From Thuidium tamariscinum (Eukaryota; Streptophyta; Bryopsida; Hypnales; Thuidiaceae): 64,000 nucleotides of DNA. Where the stretch lies: assembly GCA_947034885.2 (NCBI GenBank), contig OX344758.2, forward strand, positions 21,045,067 through 21,109,066, in the 5' to 3' direction. The notes beneath the pieces are model-generated. The model worked only from the letters and a program-made list of their open reading frames with translations, did no database searches and was not told the origin of the DNA. Positions 1-11,914 of this stretch are shown here, piece after piece; the stretch's first letter is position 1, and every line of letters begins with the position of its first letter. Made by a program: the position numbers and the translations under genes.

Positions 1-740
1 AGTGGCCGCCTGGCATGTTGCAAAGCGGCGATTCTCCAGGCCATCTGAGGTTTGGATTTATGGGCCTCTTTCATGGTGCCACGAGGACCTGTGAAGTGTT
101 GGGTGCAATGGTGGATGAAAATGACAAGTTTTCTTTCATATTTAATAGAGAAGGGGGCGATTTGCGGCGCTTGATTGAGCATCGAATGAGGCATCCCAGC
201 ACCCATGGGAGACCTTTCAAGCTCGAGTTTGCGAAGAGAGTCATGTATGAGATCGCTTTGGGCATGCAACACTTGCATGATTGTGGCATTCTCCATCGAG
301 ATTTGAAAGCTGCTAATGTTCTTGTGACGAATGTGTTTGGTGAGTTTCCTAGTGACGCCAACGATGAGCTGATCAATTTCAAGGTTGCTGATTTTGAATG
401 CTCCATGTTGGTGGAGGGGACTCGTTTTTGGAGAGCGCCTGAGATTTTGCAGCAAATCAAATCTCGAACGATGCGTACACACACACGTGAGTCCGATGTG
501 TATAGCTATGGGATGACCTGTTATGAGGTACTGACAGGGGGCATTCCCTTGGAGCATCTCGCAAGAAATGATTATGCAGCTGTATGTGTGAGGGGAGAAA
601 GGCCAGTGTTGCCTAAAGGTATTGATAGTTGGATTAAGCATTTGGTTGAACGATGCTGGCACTTGGATCCTTCAAAGAGACCGGAGTTCAAAGAAATAAT
701 AGAAGAATTTGAGAAGTACTGTCCGAACTTCCTGAGTTAA
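1..740 (+). CDS. Tandem-kinase paralogue, copy 1 (3' part, cut by window edge)
   Basis: This is the C-terminal kinase module of a gene whose 5' part lies before the window. The reading frame is open from base 3 (W-P-P-G-M) with no need for a start, and ends at TAA 738-740. It aligns throughout with the second module of the copies at 16737-18805 and 27784-29847. Visible motifs are HRDLKAANV, the metal-binding loop as DFE instead of DFG, RAPEIL, SDVYSYG and the C-lobe W-x(6)-RPEF. The catalytic Asp and Asn are kept. The ATG at base 15 is internal, not a start. The N-terminal pseudokinase module seen in the other copies must lie upstream if this copy is complete. Seen: frame and motifs. Inferred: same gene structure as copy 3. 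Confidence 0.88.
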   Translation, partial: WPPGMLQSGDSPGHLRFGFMGLFHGATRTCEVLGAMVDENDKFSFIFNREGGDLRRLIEHRMRHPSTHGRPFKLEFAKRVMYEIALGMQHLHDCGILHRDLKAANVLVTNVFGEFPSDANDELINFKVADFECSMLVEGTRFWRAPEILQQIKSRTMRTHTRESDVYSYGMTCYEVLTGGIPLEHLARNDYAAVCVRGERPVLPKGIDSWIKHLVERCWHLDPSKRPEFKEIIEEFEKYCPNFLS

Positions 741-3485
741 TGAGGCTCATCATGAATAGATTTTGGTGGCATTTGCAACTGCTTGTAATGGGGAGTGGCC
801 TGACCCTCCAATAAGTTTCAGCTGAATTCCTTTGCATCCGTTCCTAGGGTTAAGGTACAAGTAGTTTGTTTTTGTTTCCTAAATCTGTTGATCTGAATCA
901 AAATCGACCAGATCAAGAATCAAGATTGACCAGGTCGATTTGACAGTCACCCAATGTTGCTGCGTGAATTGGATGAGGAGGTTGAGGTTGTCCTTAAAAT
1001 TCAGGAAGTGCTCTTGTTGATGGTTTGTACATTATGTACAGATACTGAAATACATGCATGAAGGGGTTGAGCATTTGGGCGGGCTACTTCAGTTTCCTGT
1101 GACTATTCATTTGCAGCTTTTGTAAGTTAAGGAACCCTAGCTAGCGGCGTGGTTTTTCCGTCTTCGTTATATAATCACTCTCCCTCGAATTGTCCCTCAG
1201 TTGGGAGGCATGCCCACTTATATGTTCAATTTTGTTTTATGGATGCATTGGAGCCCGGTGCAATCATAATTCAGTTAATTGTGTCTTCTCATGTCTGCTA
1301 GAATTCCAGAACCGTGCAGAAGTACTGTACCGTGAAGCACTGGTTATGTGGTGCAAATTCTCTTGTTACGGTTGTATGAAGAACAGCAGACGGTCCTTGA
1401 ATCAATTTGTTACTCCGCGTATTATTTCAGAATTTGAAGATACTGTGGAATATTGGAGATGATGCTGTGGAACCGAATATCTATCATGTCACTCCTAGTT
1501 CCTAGCTCTGTGAACTTAAGTTAACTCCCTGAAACACGCCGATCAGTATGATGGTTGCAGCAGTTACTATAGAATTTTGCTTGTGCTGAAGTAGTGTGGC
1601 AAGTATGTAGAACATTCCAGAAGGTCATCAAAGACACGGTCTTGAAGTGTTCTAATTGCTTTTTGTTCATGCACCATCAATGTAATTTTAATCCTCAAAC
1701 ATTGCAAAGGGCAAAACATGTTTGACAAATGACTCTCATGGATATTGAAGAAATAAGGAGAGCACTTGTTTGTCTAGAACTCTCATTAGCTTTGGCTGGA
1801 AACTGGCCTTCGCCTTCCAAGGTTAACCTGTCAACACCCTAGGGAACCATAAGTGTCCCCACATAGTTTCAAATCCAATTCAAAGTCACGTAACTTTTGC
1901 ATCCAATGTTCAAATTCAATATAACTTATTGGGACATTTGTGCTTTCTCTTCTCGTTAGTGTGGTAAAATTTTCAAATCAATGCATTGATTTTTTGAAAG
2001 GGAATTGAAGTTCATTGGTTCACTTTGAAGTTACCAAAATGTAATTGATGGTTGCAACTTTGGGGGCTTGTATCTCCTTCATCCAATGGTCAATTGCAAT
2101 AAAAATTTGTTGGACTTTTGTTCCTCTTGAAATCTAGTTATTATGGTCTGGTTTTCATGTTGATCCAAGTTGTTTTGAATGTTTGAGAGCAATTCAAAAT
2201 TCAAAATTCAAACATCTTTGAACTACAATGAATGTTGATAGCTTATTTCTTCTTCATGAAGTGTCTATCCGATAATTTTTTTGGAATAATTTAGCATACT
2301 ATTCTAGTTTGTGTGACTAAAATTTCATATCAATCCAAGAAGTTGTGAGTGATTGAGAAGCATTTTAGTAGAAGGAGGTTCACTCTAAGATGAGTTATTT
2401 TGCAGCTTTTCTTGTTATTTCTTGACACTTCAAAGTCATTTGCACTCACAATGAGGCAATTGAATGATATTTTCTATCACCAATGTGATTGTATGCTAGT
2501 TTTGAATCACTTTATAGTTTAAAGCTTTTTAAAATTTGAGTAGGGCTTAGAAATCAAATTTCACCTCCAAATGTGTTTTACAGAAAATTTAGCACCCTTT
2601 AATTTCCTACATGAAAACATTATATTCTTTCAATCTATGTGGCCAAATGACTCCAAATTTGATTCATGTCATCTTCAACCTGTACACTATGAAATTGTAC
2701 AACTGAGATTTCTATACCTCAATGACATTTAGATTTGTACCACTTCAAAAGCAATGATGCCTTTAGTCCCAAAAGGCCTTGAAAGGACTTTTGGGGTTAA
2801 ACTTACCTAAAATGTTTCTTGGTTCTTGTTTGATTTGAGTTGTAGATTAAACATTTTTGAAAGTAAAAAAAAAATTAAGCCTATAAGGACACTATGGGCC
2901 AAAATGGTTAGATGGGTGACAACAAATTCTTGCATGTAAGACAAAAGTATGATTGTTCATCCTTGGGATTTTGTGCAAAAAAGGAGAGGTCATGAGTAGT
3001 AGTTTGGTCTCCAATAAATACTTTTGAATTTTTGTAAGTAGATTATTTGCACTGTTTCAAAAAGGATGATTTCCACAGAAACTAAACCTTTCTTACAGGG
3101 TTAAGAACAATAATAATCAATTTTGTGATTAGATTTTTGTATATTTTTGGAAGGATGACCAGTTGACTGAGTTTAAGACTTTTGTGTGAATCCAGTTATA
3201 GCTGACAAATGAAATCAAAGAGAAATTTTTTTTGACACAAATAAAGGTGAGCCTTTGCTGCAAGAAAGGTAAAACTGATACAAGCCCCTGCCGCAAGTGG
3301 CTTGGGTGGGGTAAAAGAAACCACCAAGTGAGTACTCTGCTGGAGTATCTTAATAAACGACAAAGGATGCTCAGGCAAGCTGCTCAAGCTGTGGCATCGC
3401 GGCACTCGAAACTGAAGAGCAATTTGGATTTGAGGTGTAGCATGTTCATGATCATTGCAAAGATGTTTTGGAGATGAACACTTAT
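741..3485. other. Downstream flank of kinase copy 1, paralogous to 18806-21741
   Basis: Non-coding. It aligns along almost its whole length with the DNA after kinase copy 2; blocks near 1290-1475 and 3370-3475 are nearly identical to 19360-19525 and 21620-21735. Copy 3 shares only about the first 400 bp. Short open frames here (1190-1462, 3232-3477) are not clearly kept as protein between copies, so I do not call them genes. At about 1890-2370 the DNA shows roughly three degenerate head-to-tail units of about 150-170 bp with a recurring 'CTTCATCCAATG' to 'AAAATTTCA...ATCCAAG' pattern; the same is seen near 19960-20460. Confidence 0.7.
901..941 (+). promoter_or_regulatory. Conserved 3' hairpin after kinase copy 1
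   Basis: Arms AAATCGACC (901-909) and GGTCGATTT (933-941) pair over 9 bp around a 23-base loop, about 160 bases after the stop. The same hairpin lies after copy 2 (18964-19004) and copy 3 (30007-30047). In copy 3 the left arm reads AAATTGACC, which still pairs through G-U in RNA. Probably in the 3' UTR. No function is known to me. Confidence 0.4.
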
Positions 3486-4435
3486 TTAACCCCTAAACGA
3501 CGCTGGAGTCATTTTGTGGTCAATGAACAAGAAAGGTTTTTGTGGTACAAGACAAAACTGCAAGCATTCATCCTCAGAATTAGGGGTGGAAAAGGACAGT
3601 TCTTTGACTTTAAATGCGCACTTTTGGATTTTGTAGTATCAATGATTCCCACAGTTTTAGAAAAGATGGTTTCTTGGATGATCCCCCGCATCATTTAACC
3701 CTTAAACGCCGGGCCTGTAGCCACTGGTTTCAGAACTCACTGTTCGTCACCCAGTTTGTTGCCATTTTCTAACCAGATGTGTAAGAAAAAATTTTGTTTT
3801 ATTTTTCAGAGATGAAACTACATGTCCTCTATACTTCTCAAAAATTTCAGATTTTTTTGAGGAAAATGGTATTTTCTGGAATTTTTTGGAGAAAAAATGA
3901 AGAAAAATTCATATCAAATAGAAAATAATCTCAAAAAATCTGAAAATTTCACCATGTGTGAAAATTACAGTGATAAACATCATGGTGTAAATTTACTTGC
4001 CGTGTACATCTATAATTAAAATGCAGTGGACATTAAAAATACAGCCAAAATTCAAACTGCAATATAATATTCAATTTTACGAATTTTTCCAAAATTCAAA
4101 TTGGAGAAGAAACTAGAGTAGAGGACCTCTATTTCATTAGTTGGTCTCAAATTCAAAAAATGTCGTTTTCAAGGAGAAATTTCAGATTTACTCAATTTCT
4201 CAAAATACATTAAAATGGCAAATTTTGCCATCCGTTTTTTCTAATTACTTCTCAACTACATGAAAACAAACATTAGTTAGACTAAAAACTCAGTTGCATA
4301 CTCTTTGTAACTCAACATGAAAGGTCATTTGAAAAAAGTGGATGAAAAAACTATTGTTTACCTCTTCTTTTGACCCTGGACTGTCATCCAAATGCCATAA
4401 AATGGCGCTGGCGGTAGTCCAGGGTTAAGGGTTAA
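3486..4435. mobile_element. TTAA-flanked element X1, piggyBac-like, interrupted by Y1
   Basis: TTAA flanks lie at 3486-3489 and 4432-4435. The body starts CCCCTAAACGACGC and, after the nested element Y1, ends ...TTAAGGG. The right end read inverted (TTAACCCTTAAATGATGC) matches the left end (TTAACCCCTAAACGACGC), giving TIRs of about 20 bp. Without Y1 the body is about 212 bp and is homologous, inverted, to the element at 36939-37159. The paralogous flank of copy 2 has an empty site with a single TTAA (21742-21745). One oddity is an extra TTAT before the left TTAA. TTAA duplication with CCC ends is the signature of piggyBac elements. No transposase is present. Confidence 0.7.
3695..4428. mobile_element. 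TTAA-flanked element Y1 nested in X1
   Basis: The 726-bp body 3699-4424 runs from CCCTTAAACGCCGGGCC to GGCGGTAGTCCAGGG, flanked by TTAA at 3695-3698 and 4425-4428. It is inserted into the TTAA within the right terminus of X1, duplicating it. It is homologous end to end with Y2 (4489-5200). It has no coding capacity. The order of insertion is clear: X1 first, then Y1. Confidence 0.7.
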
Positions 4436-4484
4436 TTGTGTGCACTCAACAATATTTTGCAAAGAGTAAGAAGGTAGGAAGTCT

Positions 4485-5204
4485 TTAACCCTTAAAGGAT
4501 GGACCTATAACCACTGATTTCAAGCATGGTTGCTTGTCACTCAGTTTGTTGTTGTTTTCGAACTAGATATGTATGAAATTTTTTTAATTTATTTTTTAGA
4601 GATGGAATTACATGTCTTCTCTACTTGACAAAAAAAAATTAGATTTTTTTTGAGGAAAATAGATTTTTCTGAGAATTTTTGAAAAGAAAGTGAAGATAAA
4701 ATCATGTCAATTAGAAAATTATCTCAAAAAGTCTGAAAATTTTAGTAGGTGTGTACATTACAGTGATAAACGGCATGGTGTAAACTCAATTTCTGTGTAC
4801 TTCTATAAATAGAATGCAATAGACATTGAAAATCCATCCAAACTTCAAATTGCAATAAAATATTAAATACTACAAATTTTTATAAAATTCTAATAGGAGT
4901 AGAAACTAGAGTAGTTTCAATAGTTGGGCTCAAATTCAAAAAATATCAATTTTGTGAAGAAATTTCAGATTTACTCAATTTCTCAAAATACACTAAAATG
5001 GCAAATTTTGCCATTTGTTTTCTTCTTTTTTTCAACTACATGAAAACAAACATTAGTTAGACTAAAAATTTAATTGGATATTCTTTGTAACTCAACATGA
5101 AAGGTCATAAAAAAAAGTGAATGAAAAAACTACTAACCTCTTCTTCTGACCATGGATTGTCATCCAAACGTCACAAAATGGCACTAGCAGTAGTCTAGGG
5201 TTAA
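4485..5204. mobile_element. TTAA-flanked element Y2, piggyBac-like
   Basis: The 712-bp body 4489-5200 runs from CCCTTAAAGGATGGACC to GCAGTAGTCTAGGG, with TTAA at 4485-4488 and 5201-5204. It is a diverged second copy of Y1, lying 50 bp away. The same position after kinase copy 2 is empty: 22061-22085 reads GTAGGAGGTCC-TTTA-TGCG where copy 1 has the TTAA-bounded insertion. AT-rich interior, no open frame of note. Confidence 0.7.
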
Positions 5205-7307
5205 TGCATCTACTAACTTGTAAAGTTTTTTGACAATGTTTTCACCAAAACTGATCTAAAACTGTCATTTTTAGGACAACTACCAAATTTTAGAAAAAAC
5301 AACATTTTTGGACAAATGTAACCATAGGATTTTTTAGAGCACTAGTTTGAAAAGACATAGAATTTTTTTTTAGAAATTTCCACTATGTTGATTGCATGAT
5401 ATTAGTGTTTGAAGTTACAAAAACAAATTTTTACCACTACGAAAATTTGGGCAACTATACTTCAAAAGGCCACATTTGTATGAAAAAGTGTCTAAATTTG
5501 TTATAACTCTTTGGAGTTTGGACTCATTATGCAATTCAAGTTGGAAATATGCTTGGAAATTTTCAAGTCATTTGCAATTGTACAACATGTCCAAAAAAAA
5601 TAGTAAGTAGAAAGAAGTAGAGAAGGATTTAAAATACTAAAATGTTAAAAATTTATTTATTGAATTGTAAAATGCCAATCCCAATGGATGTAATGTTGTA
5701 AAAAACAATCTATACCGAGGAAGGTAGGTACAAACTACCTATTTTGAACCTATTGTAAGAAAATGTTAACTTCAAAGTGTTATTTTATTAATTATCACAA
5801 ATAATACATGTGGCAAATTTTCACTAGCTATTAATATTTTTGAAGGGGTAGCGACCCCCTTGTCATGTTCTTTGCTACCATTGCTTCTTTGCAAGTGAGC
5901 AAGACATGTCCCATCTTCTATATTGTCAATGACAATATTGTTATCTTCATCTTCTTACTTTTTTGTTAGGCTTAAACATCTAAGCACATGCCTATGTGAC
6001 AATTTCAACAAAACACATATCATTGGTGTCACACTACGCCTCCCATCTTGTTTCCTGCTTGATTTTTGAGTTGCACCTTTGAGGATTTGTAATGTAGGCT
6101 GCATTCTCTAATTCTGTTCAAAACAAACACATAATCAACATTGGTGAAGAATATATGACCTATGAGGAGAGGTAGCCCTAATCAACTGAATTGAAAATTC
6201 TTCAACAACAAGACATTTTGAATTGAAATGGTTTTTGATAATAATAACACATTTGAAATCTTGAAATCTCTATCAATGTTAGTGGAATTTGAATAATATA
6301 AAATTGAAGTAGTTGTTGATATTAAAATGAGATCATGATTATGAATTTGCATATTCATACCTATATACTAAGATGTATAATGCACAGCTTGGTCAATTGC
6401 TCCAATTGATGGTTGTCTTGCTTCACAAAATGGAAATCTAACAAGGTGATGGTGGTTGCTATGTTATAAAATCATATGATTGCAAATATATTTCTCGACT
6501 TACATGTATGAATTTCAAAAACAAATGTAGCAGATGATATTGATGGCATACTTCAAGTTTTCCAATTGCAATAATTTACTAAATTTTGAAATTCATTGAA
6601 TATTTTATTCAACATATTACTTACATAAATAATTCTTTGAATTTTTTTGGTTACACTATAATGCTTAAGATAGAATGTAACACTGAAGAGCTTATGCACT
6701 TTGAATGGAAGATGAGAAGACAACTTCACAAAATGACTACATTGTGAAGGAAGTTGAGGAGTTAAGTGAGCAAGTCGGTTGGACAATTGAAGCTACTTGC
6801 ATATTGTGAAACCATGTCACATTATCAACGATTCATGAGGGGGTTTGAAATTTTTTTTAAATTCACATCAATGGTGAGGGATTTTTTAGTTGGGGTGGCA
6901 AGTAGGATTAGGGCTAGTTGCCAATTTTTGGTACATTGTAAGAAACAATCTATACACAATATTTTAAAAAAATATATTAAAATAGAATTAAATAAAGGAC
7001 TTTAAAGTTTATTTTAGTGTAGACATTCTATAACTTCCTACAAACTAAAACTCATCATAACTTTCATCTCATTAATCAATATGAAATTATTCAAAGCTTT
7101 CCATGCATATATAAATCTAATAACCATAGTGGGATTGTGTAACAATAGTAAAATTTCTTTTTTGCTAATTTTTCGATTCAAATTTTCATTTTTGGGTCAA
7201 AAATAATTCTCCCCCCTCCTCCCATTTGGCCAAGGTAGACACCTAATTGGAAGTTGTTTAAAAATAGTATAATATATTTTTTTAAACTCAAAAAAGTATT
7301 TAAAATC
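5205..7307. other. AT-rich intergenic DNA
   Basis: No gene recognised. Homopolymer A and T runs are frequent. About 7020-7250 resembles a degraded single arm of the foldback family (Z1, Z2), with 'CAAACTAAAACTCATCATAA' followed by a '...GGAATTATTCAAAGCTTT'-like stretch. Small open frames (6553-6786, 6766-7005) have low-complexity composition and no recognisable motif. Confidence 0.5.
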
Positions 7308-8045
7308 TTAATCCCTAAAGCCCTGAGCTGCATTTTTTGGCAACATAGCGATTTTGGGCAATTCACTACAGGTAGATTTTTTTTTTCTTAAACATTTTCA
7401 CACAAGATGTGCCCGAGGAGTGGCTTTATGTTCCAACAATTTTGATAACTTTTGACTTTGTGGTTAAAAAGTTATGGCATGATATGTGGCTTTCTTTACT
7501 TTGCGAGCAACCAAGGCAGCTGAAAAAACTCTTAAAAAAAAACTTTTAAAACAAAGTGAAATTTTAAATTGATTCTTTAGGTTTATACAAACATAGGAAG
7601 CTTTGAATCATTCCATTTGGATTGAGAAGATGAAAGTTATGAGGAATTTTAGTTTGTGGGTAGGTATAGAGTCTTTGAAAACCATACCTACCTGCAAACT
7701 AAAATTCCTCATAACTTTCATCTTCTCAATCCAAATGGAATGATTCAAAGACCCCTATGTTTGTATAAACCTAAAGAATCAATTTAAAATTTCACTTTGT
7801 TTTAAGAGTTTTTTTTAAAAGTTTTTTCAGCTGCCTTGGTTGCTCGCAAAGTAAAGAAAGCCACATATCATGCCATAACTTTTTAACCACAAAGTCAAAA
7901 AGTTATCAAAATTGTTGGAACATAAAGCCACTCCTTGGGCACATCTTGTGTGAAAATGTTTAAGAAAAAAAAATTTCATTCCTAGTAAGCTGCCCAAAAT
8001 CGCTATGTTGCCAAAAAAAACATAACTTAGGGCTCTAAGGGTTAA
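7308..8045. mobile_element. Foldback element Z1 (long inverted repeat, TTAA ends)
   Basis: Two nearly identical arms of about 340-360 bp face each other around a short loop near 7670-7685. Termini are TTAATCCCTAAAGCCCTGAG on the left and CTTAGGGCTCTAAGGGTTAA on the right. The element is homologous to Z2 at 57456-58212, and its ends resemble those of the X and Y elements. It has no coding capacity. If transcribed it would form a very long hairpin RNA. Confidence 0.7.
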
Positions 8046-9789
8046 ACTACCACATGTACCTTTACTTCAAATTTCATAGAAAATGAACAAACAATGCGAA
8101 CGTTATGGGCAAAAACCCACTTGTTTGAGGGCAAAGGTACCAAAAATATGACAAGTGTTTCTTGCAATCACTCATTCCTACTCTATTAGGTTGTCCTAAC
8201 TCTTGAAAGACAAATGGCCATATACTAATCTTGCTATCAAGGAGACGATTTAAAGTAATGCAGATTATACTATGGAAGAGCAACTATAGCAAGAAACATC
8301 ACCTTTGTGATGAACTTCTTGCTCTTTGCAGTGCAATGAGGTTCTTCTTCATTATGAACTAGTTAACACCGCCACATATTCATATTGAAAATAAACCACT
8401 TGACATCCATTCAAGTGAATTTCATTCATCATCAATTCAAAATGCTCCACTTGATTCAAGTAGAATATGCAATATTAGACATAACTAATCTCATTCTCAT
8501 CTATGAAATAGGGCTTGATGGCCCTAGAATGCCATTTCATGAGCTTTTTCTCTTTGATGAGGCCACAAACTGTTTTTTACTCATATCAGCAACCAATGAT
8601 GAAACATTTTGCCTGTGCGAGTGGGATGGCTTGCATAGCTTCCAAGTCCACCATCTACTTTTTCCTCCCAATCCAATCAAACTTCTACTTTGACACATCT
8701 TCAACTAAGTTTCCAACTTCTAGAGGCTCTTGCCTTCATTTGAAGATGTTCCGAATGCATGATACTTGGAGAAACATTGAAATGCAAGCTTATCTCACAA
8801 ATTACTTTCAAGAGAAGTTTATATTGATTGTCTAGGCATTTCTTTATTAGCAACATCTCCCATATACCTCAGCATTCATTGTTTTTCAAATTGGACTTCT
8901 ACATGGTCACAACCTCACATCTTCCAATTTCACAAGTAGCATGGAACATGACATCAACACTATCTATTCAATTGATATGTACAAGTGATTTGAACAAAAT
9001 GGAATGCAATGGATTGGAATTGAAGACAACGAATTAAACTAAACTACATTGAACTAAATTGAATAAAATTTAATAAGTTTAAATGAATTGTTTTGAATTG
9101 AATTGCATTGGCTTGAATTGAATTGAATCAAATCCTTATTACAATTTCACAAGTTGTCAATCAAAGAGAATTTTACTTCATTTTCATCTTCAAAGGATAC
9201 TAAAGAAATGTTAGCAACCTTAAACCTCACAACAATGCATGGATGCTACCACATAATTGGGCTTTGAAGGAACTAAAGGAAGTGTTACAATACAAAAATT
9301 GCATTTTTCAAAAGCAGTAGTATTGAACTTGTGCAGGTGGTGCCTTCAATAAACATCTCTATGAATTATGATTGTATGGTGAGTTAAGTGAGTAAAGTGG
9401 AGCACTTCATATGACTACAATTTCTATTAGTGTTGGAGTATGGAATATCACAATCCATCTTGACATTGATTCTATGCATGCTACTCTTATATACTAAATG
9501 GTATGCTGTATAAACAATGTGATCAACATTCATTGATTTAACGCACATTGATCCACTCCTATTACTTATTCAAACTACATTGAAATTAGATAATCAAAAT
9601 CACTAGAGGAGATTTGAGGAAATAGAAGTTCATTTTTGGACTATTTTCCTTGTTTTTGAAATAGTATGGGAGCTGTTTATTGCTATGAGCATTATAAATA
9701 CTAAAAAATTGTTTTTTAATTAATTGATTTTTAAAAATTCAATTAAATATTTGACATGGTTGTCTCTTGACTACATCACATTCAACTTT
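8046..9789. other. AT-rich intergenic DNA, no gene recognised
   Basis: Open frames at 8385-8693 and 8515-8835 overlap in different frames and show no known motif or codon bias. At 9035-9130 there is an irregular run of GAATT-type units. Nothing else was identified. Confidence 0.4.
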
Positions 9790-9792
9790 GGT

Positions 9793-10063
9793 CACTATAA
9801 GAAACCCTTGTCTTTGATAGTGAGCCCTAATTTTTTATAACGGATTTTAGGTGATGTCAATGCTGACAAGTCAAAAACTTTATGTCAACAAAAATGTCCA
9901 ATGTAACATCAATGTTAACATAAAAACATTGGACTATCAACATTGATGTTACATTGGACATTTTTGTTGACATAAAGTTTTTGGGGTTGTAAGCATTGAC
10001 ATCACCTAAAATCCGTCATAAAAAATTAGGGCTCGTCACCTAAAACAAAGGTTTCTTATAGTG
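9793..10063. mobile_element. CACTA hairpin MITE, 271 bp
   Basis: Ends are CACTATAAGAAACCCTTGT and ACAAAGGTTTCTTATAGTG, flanked by a 3-bp duplication GGT (9790-9792 and 10064-10066). The interior is an almost complete inverted repeat centred near 9930. A 3-bp TSD with CACTA ends is diagnostic of the CACTA (En/Spm) superfamily. Non-autonomous. Confidence 0.85.
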
Positions 10064-10066
10064 GGT

Positions 10067-11300
10067 GCACTTCCTAGAGTTCCCTATTGTATAGGAACTT
10101 GCACTCTTGTTTTGAGCCAAATCTCATCTAATGCAATCTTGCACACTCTATATGTCTTATACACTATCAATGATGTTGTCAATGTATTCACCTTAGACAG
10201 TAGTATTTATGCTATCATGTCCAACAGTAGGATATGATAGTGAATTCAACTTTTGCTCTACAACTCTAAAGGTTTGCTTGAAGACCACAAATCACTACCT
10301 GGTTGACGATCTTCCATACTACAATCTTTATTCCTAACTCAAATTTTTTTTATCAACTTTTGCTCTTAAGTAGAATTTTAACTTTTGATGAATTATAAGA
10401 AACATTGGCTTCTGAAGTTATATTTTAGTTAATAATATTAAATCAACAAGATATATTGAAATTTGTGAAATTCTTCTTAGGAACTCCAAAAATAATTCTT
10501 ATTCCACTTACTAAAAAGTCTTGAAATTTTTTTACTTTTATGATGTAATTTTTTTCACATATGAGTCAGACAAATTTTTAAAAAATCAAAAAGGTTTTGA
10601 AATTGTTGAAAAACATTTTTATAGAAGTATGTTATTAGTACTTCAACGTGAGTACGTGACTGTCTAATATTTGTTGAAATAATTTAATTTCTCAATTATT
10701 TAGTTATGACATTTTTTAAAGTACACAAATACTTATGAGAGTCATTTTTAATGTTACAAATTAATTTAACTCTCTATTACCAAGGTAGTCACCCAATTCT
10801 TTAATTATTGGACTAATAGGGGCATTTTTTTTTTCTACAATTAACAAGGATGTCATCCATTAGATCACTTTGGTTTGTATTGGTCTTACAAGGTTAAAGA
10901 GATCAATTTTCATATATCTAGTGAATACTCTATACTATCTACATTAGCAACATTGCAATCATTGTGTAGGCAATTCAAATTTGATAGCACTACTAGATTT
11001 CAATCTTAGCCATTAGGAAAATTATGAACCCAAAGAGTGCCCCTTAAAATGAAATCTCAAGACCCCAATTAATTGCTTTAATTGTACTTCAATATTTATT
11101 GACCAAGACAATTCCCCTATTTCCGCTCAAGATGAATGCTAACAATCATGATCGCTTTGGAACATGAAACTCTACTCCCATTGGTCGAGAGTTGCTCTAC
11201 TTCATCATGAAAGTGACTTGTGGTACCATGCTAGCTTGTATTTAATTGAAGAGCCTATCCATTGTGTACAACAAGAGAAGTTTGAAGTATGATTAAATAT
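10067..11300. other. AT-rich intergenic DNA, nothing recognised
   Basis: No open frame of note, no RNA gene and no clear repeat seen between the two CACTA elements. Confidence 0.4.
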
Positions 11301-11319
11301 TTTCACTAGTAGAAAATTC

Positions 11320-11830
11320 AGCGTCCACAGTGACAGAAAAGTGTTGATTTGGTTTGTTAATTTTTTTGTTGATTAGGACGTGTTGACACGGACATTGCAT
11401 AACAAAGAAGTGTTGATGTAGACGTTCAAATCAGCACTTTTGTGTTGATTAGGAACTAAATCAACAGCAGTGACAGAAAAGTGTTGATTTGGTTTGTTAA
11501 TTTTTTTGTTGATTAGGACGTGTTGACACGGACATTGCATAACAAAGAAGTGTTGATGTAGACGTTCAAATCAGGACGTGTTGACACGGACATTGCATAA
11601 CAAAGAAGTGTTGATGTAGACGTTCAAATTAGCACTTTTGTGTTGATTAGGAACTAAAAAGTGTTGATTCGGCAACTAGAATGTGTTGATTTTCAACAAT
11701 TTTAGATGCAAAACAAAGAAGTGTTGATGTAGACGTTCAAATTAGCACTTTTGTGTTGATTAGGAACTAAAAAGTGTTGATTCGGCAACTAGAATGTGTT
11801 GATTTTCAACAATTTTAGATGCAAAATTTT
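11320..11830. repeat. Subterminal tandem duplications in the CACTA element
   Basis: A block beginning CAGTGACAGAAAAGTG (about 11328) is repeated at about 11467. A shorter block beginning GGACGTGTTGACACGG occurs three times (about 11376, 11515, 11574). A third block (ACAAAGAAGTGTTGATG ...) recurs at about 11710. Repeats are close to identical, so the expansion is recent. Confidence 0.75.
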
Positions 11831-11914
11831 CCAATTTATTTTGAAAAAACTAAAAACTGCCACTTGAAAGCCACTTGAAATGCCACCTAGGCAACCGCCA
11901 CCAAGTGGATGGCA

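Noticed and set aside
3232..3477. Frame with LRQAAQAVA..HSKLKSNLDLRC, similar in the copy-2 flank (21483-21734)
   Set aside because: The similarity is at the DNA level from the segmental duplication, and upstream parts of the frame are not shared; no evidence of protein constraint.
3486..3500. CCCCTAAAC in the TTAA elements as telomere-type repeat
   Set aside because: The heptamer occurs once per terminus and never in tandem; it is part of the inverted end.
9035..9130. GAATT-rich stretch as a microsatellite
   Set aside because: Units are irregular and interspersed; noted only as low complexity.
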